From contig JAENWZ010000068.1 of NCBI GenBank assembly GCA_016649795.1, forward strand, positions 1-9,830: 9,830 nt of DNA, in the 5' to 3' direction. The DNA comes from Proteiniphilum sp. GTDB taxonomy: Bacteria > Bacteroidota > Bacteroidia > Bacteroidales > Dysgonomonadaceae. A program made the position numbers and the translations under genes. The notes under the pieces are model-generated. The model was given only the letters and a program-made list of their open reading frames with translations. It did no database searches and was not told where the DNA came from. How positions within the stretch are numbered: position 1 is the first letter of the stretch; each line of letters begins with the position of its first letter. Shown here one piece after another: positions 1 to 7,447 of this stretch.

Positions 1-6
1 AATTTA

Positions 7-2076
7 TCAGGGAATAAAAATATAATCATCGCTCTCCAGCAGTTGATCGGCGAGATGCTTCTTAGGATAAACAACAATGCGGCTGTGATCGGGGAACCGG
101 TTTTCCATACGGGTTGGCATACTTTCCATTACCGGAAGATGGGAGACATAACCCACATGGGCTGAGATCATAATGATCAGATCATCTTTCCTGATCTGAT
201 CGCCGCATGAAAGCGGGTTGTCCCAGTCGACGAAAGGCTGAAATGTAAAGTTCCCTGTTTTCTTTTGCCCTGCAATGATCTTCTGTGTATCGGGATGTCC
301 CAGATGGAGCACCGGGACAGAGAGCTCAGAAGAGAGGGTGGATACTTTGTCTACCCACATGCTGAATCCATCTTCCTTCTCAGCCGATGGGGGAGAGATA
401 AGTACAATCCGCTTGTGAGTGATCAGCTTTTGTTCGACATGGCATACAAAGAGATTCTTATCCATGTTCTTAATGATCAGATCGATCTTCTCACCCAGAA
501 GCTTATCCCATAAGCCCGCTTTGCCCGGCCATCCCAGGATAACGATATCGGACATGGTCTCACGTGCCGTCCGTACGATGCCGTCCGCAGGATTATGATC
601 GATGGTGGTGATGATATCCACATTCACCTCGGCCGCTTTTGCCGTGGCGACAAACTCCTGCAGTCTTTTCCGGAAACTGACAATGTTTTTTTCAGCCTCC
701 CGGTTATTGGGCACCACCCCCAGGAGCGAGATCGGGTTGACCGATTTCTTATCTTTCAGCAACAGGGCCAGCTGCACATGGTAACCAATATGGGATGGAT
801 TGGCGATAGGTACCAGTATCTTCTCCTGTGCAAACTCACCCATGGAGGAGGGAGTCAAAGGTGCATTCTCTTCGCTCAGGGCTATCTTCTTTGCCGAACG
901 CTGTGTAAAGACTGATGCTACAATGCAGGTCAGCAGAATAAGGATGATGGTCCCATTCAAAATATACTCATCCAGTATGTCCGCCCTGTACCCTACAATG
1001 ATAATGGCCAGGGTGGCCGCAGCGTGGGAGCTGTTCAACCCGAAGATAAGCGTTCTTTGTGTGGCGGTATAGCTGAATGTTTTTTGTGTGACGAAGGCAG
1101 CGATCCATTTCCCTACTAACGCTACAATGGTAAGGGTCAACGCCACAATAATGGTACGGGGACCATCGAACACCACCGAAACATCCACCAGCATACCTAC
1201 TGAAATCAGAAAGATCGGAATGAAAAGGGCATTACCGAAAAACTCAATACGGTTCATTAAGGCGGATGAGTGAGGGATAAGCTTATTGAGTGCAAGTCCT
1301 GCGGCGAAAGCACCAATAATGGGCTCAATACCTCCCAACTCCACCAGAAACCCGGCGGAGAAAACAATGAACAGGACAAAAATAAAGTTCGAGTATTTTT
1401 CCGATTCAGCCTTCTGAAAGAACCATTTGGCTATGCGCGGAACAATGAGGAAAATAATCAGGGAGAAGAGGGCAAGTGAGATAAGCAGCTTCAGAAGAAA
1501 ACTCAGATCCAGTCCCCCATCACTGCCGGACAGTACCATTGCCAGTATAATCAACACAGCCGTATCGGTGAGTATGGTCCCGCCAACGGTGATGGCTACC
1601 GCCTGATTACGTGCGACACCCATACGACTGACAATGGGATAAGCAACCAGCGTGTGTGTGGAGAACATGCTGGCCGTAAGAAAGCTGGCGTTGGCATTGT
1701 AACCCAACAGATAATAACATACGGGATAGCCTATGAGCAGCGGTATAAGGAAAGTATAAAAGCCAAACGTGAGGCTCTTGTTCCTGTTCTGCTTAAACTC
1801 ACCCAAATCGAGCTCCAGACCAACAATGAACATGATATACAACAGCCCAATGGTAGAGAATATCTCCATTCCGCCGTGGTTGTGATCAATAAAGTTAAGC
1901 CCGTAAGGGCCAACGATCACACCTGCCACTATCAACCCAATAATGCTTGGAATATTGAAACGTTTCAGAAGTATGGGAGCCAGCAGAACAATCAGTAAAA
2001 GAATGGTGAATATCAATACCGGATTGGTGAACGGTAGAGCAAACACATGCTGTAATTCGGTTAGAAAATCTGCCAT
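7..2076 (-). CDS. Cation/proton antiporter (CPA2 type) with C-terminal UspA-like domains
   Basis: A 689-residue inner-membrane protein that probably exchanges Na+ or K+ for protons. Residues about 15-395 are a run of 12-13 hydrophobic segments of the Na+/H+ exchanger family (PF00999). Typical patches are SIIGLIVAGVIVGPYG (44-59), FIVGLELDL (83-91) and GGTILTDTAVL (165-175). D171 in the T-D pair is the likely ion-binding acid; electrogenic relatives usually have two acids here and electroneutral ones often N-D. Residues about 418-548 resemble a universal stress protein domain (ILVPIANPSH at the start, SDIVILGWPG near its end). Residues 554-689 look like a second, more degenerate Usp-like half, so the tail may sense nucleotides or metabolites. 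The ATG is followed at once by the first membrane segments. The gene diverges from uvrA across 152 bp. The ion is not predictable from sequence. Confidence 0.88.
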   Translation of the reverse strand: MADFLTELQHVFALPFTNPVLIFTILLLIVLLAPILLKRFNIPSIIGLIVAGVIVGPYGLNFIDHNHGGMEIFSTIGLLYIMFIVGLELDLGEFKQNRNKSLTFGFYTFLIPLLIGYPVCYYLLGYNANASFLTASMFSTHTLVAYPIVSRMGVARNQAVAITVGGTILTDTAVLIILAMVLSGSDGGLDLSFLLKLLISLALFSLIIFLIVPRIAKWFFQKAESEKYSNFIFVLFIVFSAGFLVELGGIEPIIGAFAAGLALNKLIPHSSALMNRIEFFGNALFIPIFLISVGMLVDVSVVFDGPRTIIVALTLTIVALVGKWIAAFVTQKTFSYTATQRTLIFGLNSSHAAATLAIIIVGYRADILDEYILNGTIILILLTCIVASVFTQRSAKKIALSEENAPLTPSSMGEFAQEKILVPIANPSHIGYHVQLALLLKDKKSVNPISLLGVVPNNREAEKNIVSFRKRLQEFVATAKAAEVNVDIITTIDHNPADGIVRTARETMSDIVILGWPGKAGLWDKLLGEKIDLIIKNMDKNLFVCHVEQKLITHKRIVLISPPSAEKEDGFSMWVDKVSTLSSELSVPVLHLGHPDTQKIIAGQKKTGNFTFQPFVDWDNPLSCGDQIRKDDLIIMISAHVGYVSHLPVMESMPTRMENRFPDHSRIVVYPKKHLADQLLESDDYIFIP

Positions 2077-2136
2077 CGGGTAACTTTATTGATTTGTGAT
2101 TAGAAGCTGCATCCAAGCAATATCCTCTATCATCCA

Positions 2137-2144
2137 CAAAATTA
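2137..2144 (-). promoter_or_regulatory. Possible -7 promoter element for the antiporter gene
   Basis: The minus strand reads TAATTTTG here, a full match to the Bacteroides -7 consensus TAnnTTTG, about 60 bp ahead of the antiporter ATG. No TTG was found at the expected -33 distance and the region is very AT-rich, so this is a weak call. Confidence 0.3.
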
Positions 2145-2180
2145 AAAAAATAAATTGATTTATTTGACACCCTCTTTCTT

Positions 2181-2209
2181 TTTTGGAGTCACTAAAGTGA
2201 TTATCTTTG
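2181..2209 (+). promoter_or_regulatory. Bacteroides-type promoter of uvrA
   Basis: TTTTG at 2181-2185 and TATCTTTG at 2202-2209 match the -33 and TAnnTTTG -7 elements of the primary Bacteroidetes sigma factor, with 16 bases between. Transcription would start near 2214, leaving a leader of about 15 nt before the uvrA ATG. No SOS-box-like palindrome was seen next to it. Confidence 0.6.
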
Positions 2210-2228
2210 CGGGTTATATTTTCACGCC

Positions 2229-5024
2229 ATGGGCAATCAAAAACAGATAGAAATAAAGGGTGCGCGCGTCAATAATCTCAAGAATATCGACGTGATCATC
2301 CCCCGCAACACCTTCACGGTGATCACAGGCCTCTCCGGATCAGGGAAGTCCTCACTGGCTTTCGACACTTTATATGCCGAAGGACAACGGCGTTATGTTG
2401 AGAGCCTCTCCTCCTATGCACGTCAATTCCTGGGGCGCATGAACAAGCCGGAATGTGACTTCATAAAGGGTATTCCACCTGCAATTGCCATTGAACAAAA
2501 GACAACCTCCCGAAACCCACGTTCTACGGTAGGCACCTCCACCGAAATTTACGAATATCTGCGTCTCCTCTATGCACGAATAGGCAAAACGCTGTCACCC
2601 GTCACCGGGAAAGAGGTTAAACGGCATTATGTCCACGATGTGGTGGCGAAAATGCAGGAGTATCGCCAGGGAACGCGTCTGGCTGTGCTCTCTTCCATAC
2701 AGTTACGGAACAACCGTAATTTGCGGGAGCAGCTGGAGATTCTGATGAAGGAAGGTTTTACCCGTGTGGATGTGGGAGAACAGTTCTACCGGATCGATGA
2801 ACTGCTGGAACAAAAGAACCTTCCGCCCGATGAAGAGGTGCTGCTGGTGATCGATCGCCTCTCCTGCTCTGCCGACAAAGCGAGTGTAAACAGGTTGACC
2901 GACTCGGTGGAGACAGCCTTTCTTGAAGGGAACGGCGAATGTATTATCCGCTTCTGGGGAGAAAACGGTATGGAGAGCTTTGTCTTTTCAAATCGTTATG
3001 AGGCGGACGGCATCCGGTTCGAAGAGCCGTCGGAAATGATGTTCAACTTCAACAGTCCCGCCGGTGCCTGTCCAAAATGTGAAGGATTCGGAAAGATCAT
3101 GGGCATCGATGAGAATCTGGTGATTCCTGATAAGAGCCTCTCCCTGCAGGAGGAGTGTGTACAGTGCTGGAAAGGGGAAAAGATGAGCGAATGGCGGCGG
3201 GAGTTTGTACACAATGCCTACAAAGCAGATTTTCCGATCCATCGTGCCTATATTGATCTGACCGATGAGGAGAAGGATATCCTCTGGAACGGACGTCACA
3301 ACCTGGAGATATATGGCATTAATGATTTTTTCGGGATGCTCGAAAAAAATCTATATAAGATACAATACCGTGTGATGCTGGCACGTTATCGCGGCAAAAC
3401 AGAATGTCCTCTCTGTAAGGGAGCACGGCTTAAACCGGAAGCCCTCTACGTAAAAATAGGAGATAAATCTGTTTCCGAACTGGTGCTGATGCCTGTGACA
3501 GAATTGAAACTTTTTTTCAATCAGCTGCAGCTGGACGATACCGATGCCGCCATTGCCGAGCGACTGCTCACGGAGATAAACAACCGTTTGCAGTTCCTTT
3601 TAGATGTGGGACTGGGTTATCTCACCCTCAACCGTCTCTCCAACACATTGTCGGGAGGTGAGAGTCAGCGTATCAACCTGGTCTCCTCACTGGGGAGCAG
3701 CCTTGTGGGCTCACTCTATATCCTTGACGAACCGAGCATAGGTCTTCATTCCCGCGATACATACCTGCTTATCCGGGTACTGAAGGAATTGCAAAGTCTG
3801 GGCAATACGGTTGTGGTGGTTGAACATGATGAAGAGATTATCCGTGCAGCGGATTATATTATCGATATAGGCCCTAAAGCGGGGCGTCTGGGAGGTGAAG
3901 TGATGTATCAGGGTAATGTAGCGGAACTGGAGAAAGAGAGTGAAAGCTATACGGTAAGGTATCTTACAGGAGAAGAGCAGATAGAGGTCCCCGATTCACG
4001 CCGCAAATGGAACAACTACATTGAGGTAAAAGGAGCGCGCCAGAACAACTTGAAGAACATCGATGTGAAGTTTCCCCTGAACGTGATGACCGTAGTTACA
4101 GGTGTGAGCGGATCGGGCAAATCTTCGCTGGTGAATGATGTATTATACAACGCCCTGCAGCATCATTACAAGGGTACAGCGCTTGAACGTGCTGAGTTCA
4201 ACACCATCTCCGGCGATATCAAACTAATGAAAGGAGTGGAGTATGTGGACCAGAACCCCATAGGAAAATCATCCCGCTCCAATCCGGTGACCTACCTGAA
4301 GGCATTCGATGAGATTCGTAAACTCTTCGCGGCACAACCGCTGGCAAAACAGATGGATTTTACACCGGCCTATTTCTCTTTTAATGTGGAAGGAGGACGT
4401 TGCGAGGAGTGTAAGGGCGAAGGCACCATCACCGTGGAGATGCAGTTTATGGCAGACATTAAGCTTGAGTGTGAATCGTGTCACGGCAAACGTTTCTCGC
4501 CCGAAGTGATGGAAATAGAATACAAAGGGCAGACGATTTACGATGTGCTGGAGATGACAGTCAACCAGGCTATTGAATTTTTCGGTGAACAGAAAGGGAC
4601 TACAGAGAAAAAAATCACAAAGAAAATGCAGCCTTTGCAGGATGTGGGCCTGGGATATCTAAAGCTGGGACAATCATCCTCCACACTTTCGGGCGGAGAG
4701 AATCAACGCGTGAAACTGGCTTTTTACCTTGGTGAGGAGAAATCAAAACCCACCATTTTCATCTTCGATGAACCAACCACAGGTCTGCACTTTCACGATA
4801 TCAAAACGCTCCTCATGGCGTTCAACGCGCTTATCGGCCGCGGACACACGGTTATCATCATAGAGCACAACATGGAGATCATCAAATGTGCCGATCATAT
4901 TATCGATATCGGACCGGAAGGCGGGAAAGAGGGAGGTTATGTGATTTGCTCAGGCACACCGGAGCAACTAGCAGAATGCAGGGAATCACACACGGGGAGA
5001 TTTTTAAAGAAGAAGCTGCATTGA
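2229..5024 (+). CDS. uvrA: Excinuclease ABC subunit A (UvrA)
   Basis: UvrA is the damage-recognition ATPase of nucleotide excision repair; it dimerises, loads UvrB at lesions, then leaves. The 931-residue protein has the tandem ABC layout of the family. Walker A motifs are GLSGSGKSS (34-42) and GVSGSGKSS (625-633). ABC signatures are LSGGESQR (474-481) and LSGGENQR (820-827). Each half has a Walker B followed by DEP (ILDEPSIGLH and IFDEPTTGLH). The UvrB-interaction region between Walker A and the first signature is present, so this is not the shortened UvrA2 type. The second zinc module is intact (C725, C728, C748, C751; C-x2-C-x19-C-x2-C). The first module has only its second pair (C281, C284); the stretch where the first CxxC should lie reads YEADGIRF. 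Bacteroidetes often carry more than one UvrA paralogue, so which copy this is cannot be settled here. The ATG follows a good promoter. Confidence 0.95.
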   Translation: MGNQKQIEIKGARVNNLKNIDVIIPRNTFTVITGLSGSGKSSLAFDTLYAEGQRRYVESLSSYARQFLGRMNKPECDFIKGIPPAIAIEQKTTSRNPRSTVGTSTEIYEYLRLLYARIGKTLSPVTGKEVKRHYVHDVVAKMQEYRQGTRLAVLSSIQLRNNRNLREQLEILMKEGFTRVDVGEQFYRIDELLEQKNLPPDEEVLLVIDRLSCSADKASVNRLTDSVETAFLEGNGECIIRFWGENGMESFVFSNRYEADGIRFEEPSEMMFNFNSPAGACPKCEGFGKIMGIDENLVIPDKSLSLQEECVQCWKGEKMSEWRREFVHNAYKADFPIHRAYIDLTDEEKDILWNGRHNLEIYGINDFFGMLEKNLYKIQYRVMLARYRGKTECPLCKGARLKPEALYVKIGDKSVSELVLMPVTELKLFFNQLQLDDTDAAIAERLLTEINNRLQFLLDVGLGYLTLNRLSNTLSGGESQRINLVSSLGSSLVGSLYILDEPSIGLHSRDTYLLIRVLKELQSLGNTVVVVEHDEEIIRAADYIIDIGPKAGRLGGEVMYQGNVAELEKESESYTVRYLTGEEQIEVPDSRRKWNNYIEVKGARQNNLKNIDVKFPLNVMTVVTGVSGSGKSSLVNDVLYNALQHHYKGTALERAEFNTISGDIKLMKGVEYVDQNPIGKSSRSNPVTYLKAFDEIRKLFAAQPLAKQMDFTPAYFSFNVEGGRCEECKGEGTITVEMQFMADIKLECESCHGKRFSPEVMEIEYKGQTIYDVLEMTVNQAIEFFGEQKGTTEKKITKKMQPLQDVGLGYLKLGQSSSTLSGGENQRVKLAFYLGEEKSKPTIFIFDEPTTGLHFHDIKTLLMAFNALIGRGHTVIIIEHNMEIIKCADHIIDIGPEGGKEGGYVICSGTPEQLAECRESHTGRFLKKKLH

Positions 5025-5049
5025 ATATTACACAAAATTATTATATTTG
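5021..5049 (+). promoter_or_regulatory. Promoter of the restriction-modification genes, overlapping the uvrA stop
   Basis: TTG at 5021-5023 and TATATTTG at 5042-5049 form a consensus Bacteroides promoter with 18 bases between the elements. The -33 TTG shares two bases with the uvrA TGA stop. Transcription would start about 5-7 bases beyond the -7 element, that is about 5054-5057. The GTG start of the methyltransferase lies at 5057, so the message would be leaderless or nearly so. Confidence 0.65.
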
Positions 5050-5056
5050 CAAATAA

Positions 5057-5932
5057 GTGGAAATTTATACTGATATATTTTTAGGAGACAGTAAGGATAA
5101 ATTAATGTTTCTTGCTGACAACTCTATTGATTTAATTGTCACATCTCCTCCTTATGCCGATCAACGAAAAAACACGTATGGAGGAATACATCAAAACTAT
5201 TATGTTGATTGGTTTTTACCAATATCTTCTCAACTTCTAAGAGTTTTAAAACCATCAGGCACTTTCATTCTTAACATAAAAGAAAAAGTAGTTAATGGTG
5301 AACGAAGTACGTATGTAATGGAACTCATTTTAGCTATGAGAAAACAGGGATGGTTATGGACTGAAGAATTTATATGGCATAAAAAGAATTCATATCCTGG
5401 AAAATGGCCCAATAGATTCAGAGATTCTTGGGAAAGACTACTTCAGTTTAATAAGGATAGAAAATTTAATATGTATCAGGAAGAAGTAATGATTCCAATG
5501 GGGGATTGGGCTAAAACTCGTTTAAAGAAACTTTCCGATACAGACAAGAAAAGAGATGATTCAAAGGTTGGGAGCGGATTTGGAAAAAAAATCTCAAATT
5601 GGTTAGATCGTGATATGGCATATCCTACAAATGTTTTGCATTTAGCTACTGAATGCAATAACAAAAATCATAGTGCTGCTTTTCCTGAAGAACTCCCAGA
5701 ATGGTTTATTAAACTATTTACAAAGGAAGAAGATGTGGTTCTTGATCCATTTATGGGATCAGGTACTACACTTAAAGTTGCGAATCGAATGAGAAGACAT
5801 TCCATTGGAATAGAAATTGTCCCTGAATATTACAACCTAGTAAAAAGTCAATTGGAACCTATTGAAATATACTTATTTGAAGAAGACAAACATGCAGATA
5901 CTGAACCCTACCGAAGTCTTAGATTATGTTGA
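5057..5932 (+). CDS. Type II DNA methyltransferase, beta class (N4-cytosine or N6-adenine)
   Basis: An S-adenosylmethionine-dependent amino-methyltransferase of 291 residues that would protect host DNA from the nuclease encoded next. The catalytic motif IV, TSPPY (29-33), comes first and the SAM-binding motif I, DPFMGSGTT (230-238), comes last. That is the circularly permuted beta order with the target recognition region in between. Other family marks are the GDS patch (10-12) before motif IV, NIKEK after it, WHKKNSYPG, and SIGIEIVPEYY after motif I. SPPY is most often seen in N4-cytosine enzymes, but the base is not certain. The start is GTG, immediately preceded by an in-frame TAA; the next Met (residue 17) would remove the conserved GDS patch. 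It is clearly AT-richer than its neighbours: 20 G+C in bases 5281-5340 against 33 in 2401-2460 of uvrA. This suggests recent acquisition. Confidence 0.88.
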   Translation: MEIYTDIFLGDSKDKLMFLADNSIDLIVTSPPYADQRKNTYGGIHQNYYVDWFLPISSQLLRVLKPSGTFILNIKEKVVNGERSTYVMELILAMRKQGWLWTEEFIWHKKNSYPGKWPNRFRDSWERLLQFNKDRKFNMYQEEVMIPMGDWAKTRLKKLSDTDKKRDDSKVGSGFGKKISNWLDRDMAYPTNVLHLATECNNKNHSAAFPEELPEWFIKLFTKEEDVVLDPFMGSGTTLKVANRMRRHSIGIEIVPEYYNLVKSQLEPIEIYLFEEDKHADTEPYRSLRLC

Positions 5933-6632
5933 GAACAATATTGAAGTTTTTCATAGAAAACGTATACAAAGTCTCGACTCGTTAAAGCTATCAAAGGTTT
6001 TGAAAAGAAAAAATCCTTATTTGTACAAAGCGAAAAATGTGTTAACCGCTGATGAAATAGTGCGAGGAATTTTAGATGCACATATTTCATCCAGTGAAGA
6101 AGGAATATTTGGTGATTGGATAGAAGGTCTTGCCATATTTATTAATCAAAAAGTTTACAATGGATGGAAATCTGGAATTATAGGTGTTGATTTGGAATTC
6201 GATAAAGATGATAAAAGGTATATTGCAAATATTAAATCCGGACCAAATTGGGGAAACAGTTCTCAAATTAAGAAAATGATTTCTGACTTTAAAACTGCGA
6301 AACGAACATTACGCACTAGTAATTCTCATATAAACATAGTTGCTATAAACGGATGTTGTTATGGTAAAGATAAAAATCCCGACAAAGGAGATTATCGGAA
6401 ACTTTGTGGCCAAGGATTTTGGGAGTTTATTTCTGGTAAGCCACAACTCTTTACTGAGATAATTGAGCCACTTGGGTATAAGTCAAAAGATAAAAATGAT
6501 ATTTATTTGGCTTCATATGCACAGATCATAAACAGGTTTACAAAAGAATTTACAATAGAATTTTGTAAAAATAACGGAGAAATTGATTGGGAGAAGCTAG
6601 TTAATTTTAATTCTGCTTTAGAGATCATATAA
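5892..6632 (+). CDS. Type II restriction endonuclease, EcoO109I/PmeII-like
   Basis: A 246-residue protein that I recognise as a PmeII/EcoO109I-like type II restriction endonuclease. It should cut DNA unmodified by the adjacent methyltransferase. Family patches (numbered from the ATG) are NPYLYKAKN (41-49), IFGDWIEGLAIFI (72-84), GVDLEF (98-103), NIKSGPNWGNSSQ (113-125) and NGCCYGKD (153-160). The core looks like a PD-(D/E)XK fold, with D100 and K115 as catalytic candidates. The acid expected two residues before the lysine is N113, so another acid such as E79 may bind metal. ATG 5892 is chosen over an upstream in-frame TTG at 5862. It gives a 41-bp overlap with the methyltransferase, and its protein begins MQILNPTEVLDYVENN. 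The overlap implies translational coupling. The stop overlaps the end of the opposing gene by 8 bp. The recognition sequence is not predictable here. Confidence 0.82.
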   Translation: MQILNPTEVLDYVENNIEVFHRKRIQSLDSLKLSKVLKRKNPYLYKAKNVLTADEIVRGILDAHISSSEEGIFGDWIEGLAIFINQKVYNGWKSGIIGVDLEFDKDDKRYIANIKSGPNWGNSSQIKKMISDFKTAKRTLRTSNSHINIVAINGCCYGKDKNPDKGDYRKLCGQGFWEFISGKPQLFTEIIEPLGYKSKDKNDIYLASYAQIINRFTKEFTIEFCKNNGEIDWEKLVNFNSALEII

Positions 6633-7014
6633 TGTTAATATTTCGTCCTATCCAAAAAACTACGATCCCTGACAGCACCACGATAGCGGACCATTTCCCG
6701 AAAAAGATCTTCTCTAACCGGGGGTGACGTTTTTTTCCGCCGAGATATTCCAGATAAATACCCAAAAAGATGTATGGAAGCGCCAGCACCATGAAGGCGT
6801 TCTGCTTCAAGGCTGTCAGGATGTTCAGGTGCAGCAGATGATGAATGGCTCTTTGCGAACCGCAACCGGGACATTCAAAACCGGTAGTGAGCAGGAAGGG
6901 ACACTGAGGGAAAAAAGGATACTTCCCGGGGTCAAAAAAAAAGAAAAGAAACAGCGCTGCCACAAGCAGAATAGCTGTGGCAGCGACAATCCCTATTTTA
7001 GTTGTTCTGTTCAC
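6625..7014 (-). CDS. DUF2752 family small membrane protein
   Basis: A 129-residue protein with about three hydrophobic segments (residues 8-27, 72-90 and 108-125). It carries the hallmark of DUF2752 (PF10825): a CP at 38-39, then TGFECPGCGSQRA (44-56), then an Asn (N72) before the second membrane segment. The three cysteines (C38, C48, C51) could bind metal or form a disulfide; no function is established. The start is GTG at 7012-7014, chosen because the first membrane segment follows directly and no ATG is available upstream in frame. It is the last gene of a four-gene minus-strand operon, 17 bp after the CD225 gene. Members of this family often sit beside CD225 or TM2 genes in Bacteroidetes, from general knowledge. 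Its TGA lies inside the 3' end of the opposing endonuclease gene. Confidence 0.8.
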   Translation of the reverse strand: MNRTTKIGIVAATAILLVAALFLFFFFDPGKYPFFPQCPFLLTTGFECPGCGSQRAIHHLLHLNILTALKQNAFMVLALPYIFLGIYLEYLGGKKRHPRLEKIFFGKWSAIVVLSGIVVFWIGRNINII

Positions 7015-7031
7015 TATTGATGCATGAGCGC

Positions 7032-7430
7032 TTAAAAATTGTACCCGCTTGCACTCTCTTCAATGATGTTCTCCATATACGCTGGCATATTGCCTGTTGA
7101 GAACATGATGATCCATAGTATCAAATAAAGGATGCCGATTGCAAAGGCAATAGAAGTCCACATTTTTGCTTTTTTCGCCGCCCTCTCCGACTCCTCATAT
7201 TGTCCGTTGAAGTAAAAAGAATCCACCTTTGCAGCATATACAATCCCTGCAATGCCGAAAGGGATACAACAGAGTACCGTAGCTACAATTGACTGCCAGA
7301 GCCAGTTATTGGGTTTCAGGGGAGGGATATCAACCACTGGTGGTTCCTGCTGCTGCGGTTCCTGCTGTGGGGGCACAGGAGGTGGCATCGTAGGCTGATC
7401 CTGTTGGGATCTCTCATTATGATCTTCCAT
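7032..7430 (-). CDS. CD225/dispanin-family membrane protein
   Basis: A 132-residue protein of the CD225/dispanin family (PF04505), the family that includes animal IFITM proteins. Residues 1-40 are a hydrophilic stretch rich in Pro and Gln. The CD225 region runs from about 41 to 110, with NNWLWQSIVATVLC at the first membrane segment (about 44-66) and GIVYAAKVDSFYFNGQY (62-78), the usual conserved loop. A basic stretch, AAKKAK (84-89), precedes the second membrane segment (about 92-112). The start is ATG 7428-7430. The frame stays open for another 46 codons, but those lie inside the upstream GYF_2-CD225 gene and give a Cys-rich, unrelated peptide, so they are excluded. It is 17 bp from each neighbour in the operon. 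Bacterial members have no settled role; membrane shaping or envelope stress is conceivable. Confidence 0.82.
   Translation of the reverse strand: MEDHNERSQQDQPTMPPPVPPQQEPQQQEPPVVDIPPLKPNNWLWQSIVATVLCCIPFGIAGIVYAAKVDSFYFNGQYEESERAAKKAKMWTSIAFAIGILYLILWIIMFSTGNMPAYMENIIEESASGYNF
7342..7371 (-). repeat. Short 15-bp imperfect tandem repeat in the CD225 gene
   Basis: Two adjacent 15-base units begin with the same 11 bases on the plus strand (GGTTCCTGCTG) and encode part of the Pro/Gln-rich N-terminal stretch (QEPQQQEP). The repeat keeps frame and may vary in copy number between strains. Confidence 0.5.
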
Positions 7431-7447
7431 ATGATTTTTTTTACACG

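Noticed and set aside
175..201. Inverted repeat GATCAGATC / GATCTGATC
   Set aside because: It sits inside the antiporter coding sequence, is only 9 bp per arm, and follows from Asp, Ile and Leu codon use; no reason to call a regulatory site.
1731..2170. Open frames overlapping the antiporter start and the intergenic region on the minus strand
   Set aside because: They are out of frame with the antiporter, show no domain or composition of a real protein, and are shadows of its coding bias.
5025..5056. Terminator for uvrA before the methyltransferase
   Set aside because: No stem-loop or T tract is visible in these 32 bases; the stretch is accounted for by the cassette promoter.
5862..5891. 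Upstream TTG start for the restriction endonuclease
   Set aside because: TTG is a weak start, would lengthen the overlap with the methyltransferase to 71 bp, and adds residues not expected before the conserved N-terminus; ATG 5892 is preferred.
6724..7020. 98-codon plus-strand frame opposite DUF2752
   Set aside because: It is antisense to a recognisable family member and has no motif, hydrophobic pattern or promoter of its own.
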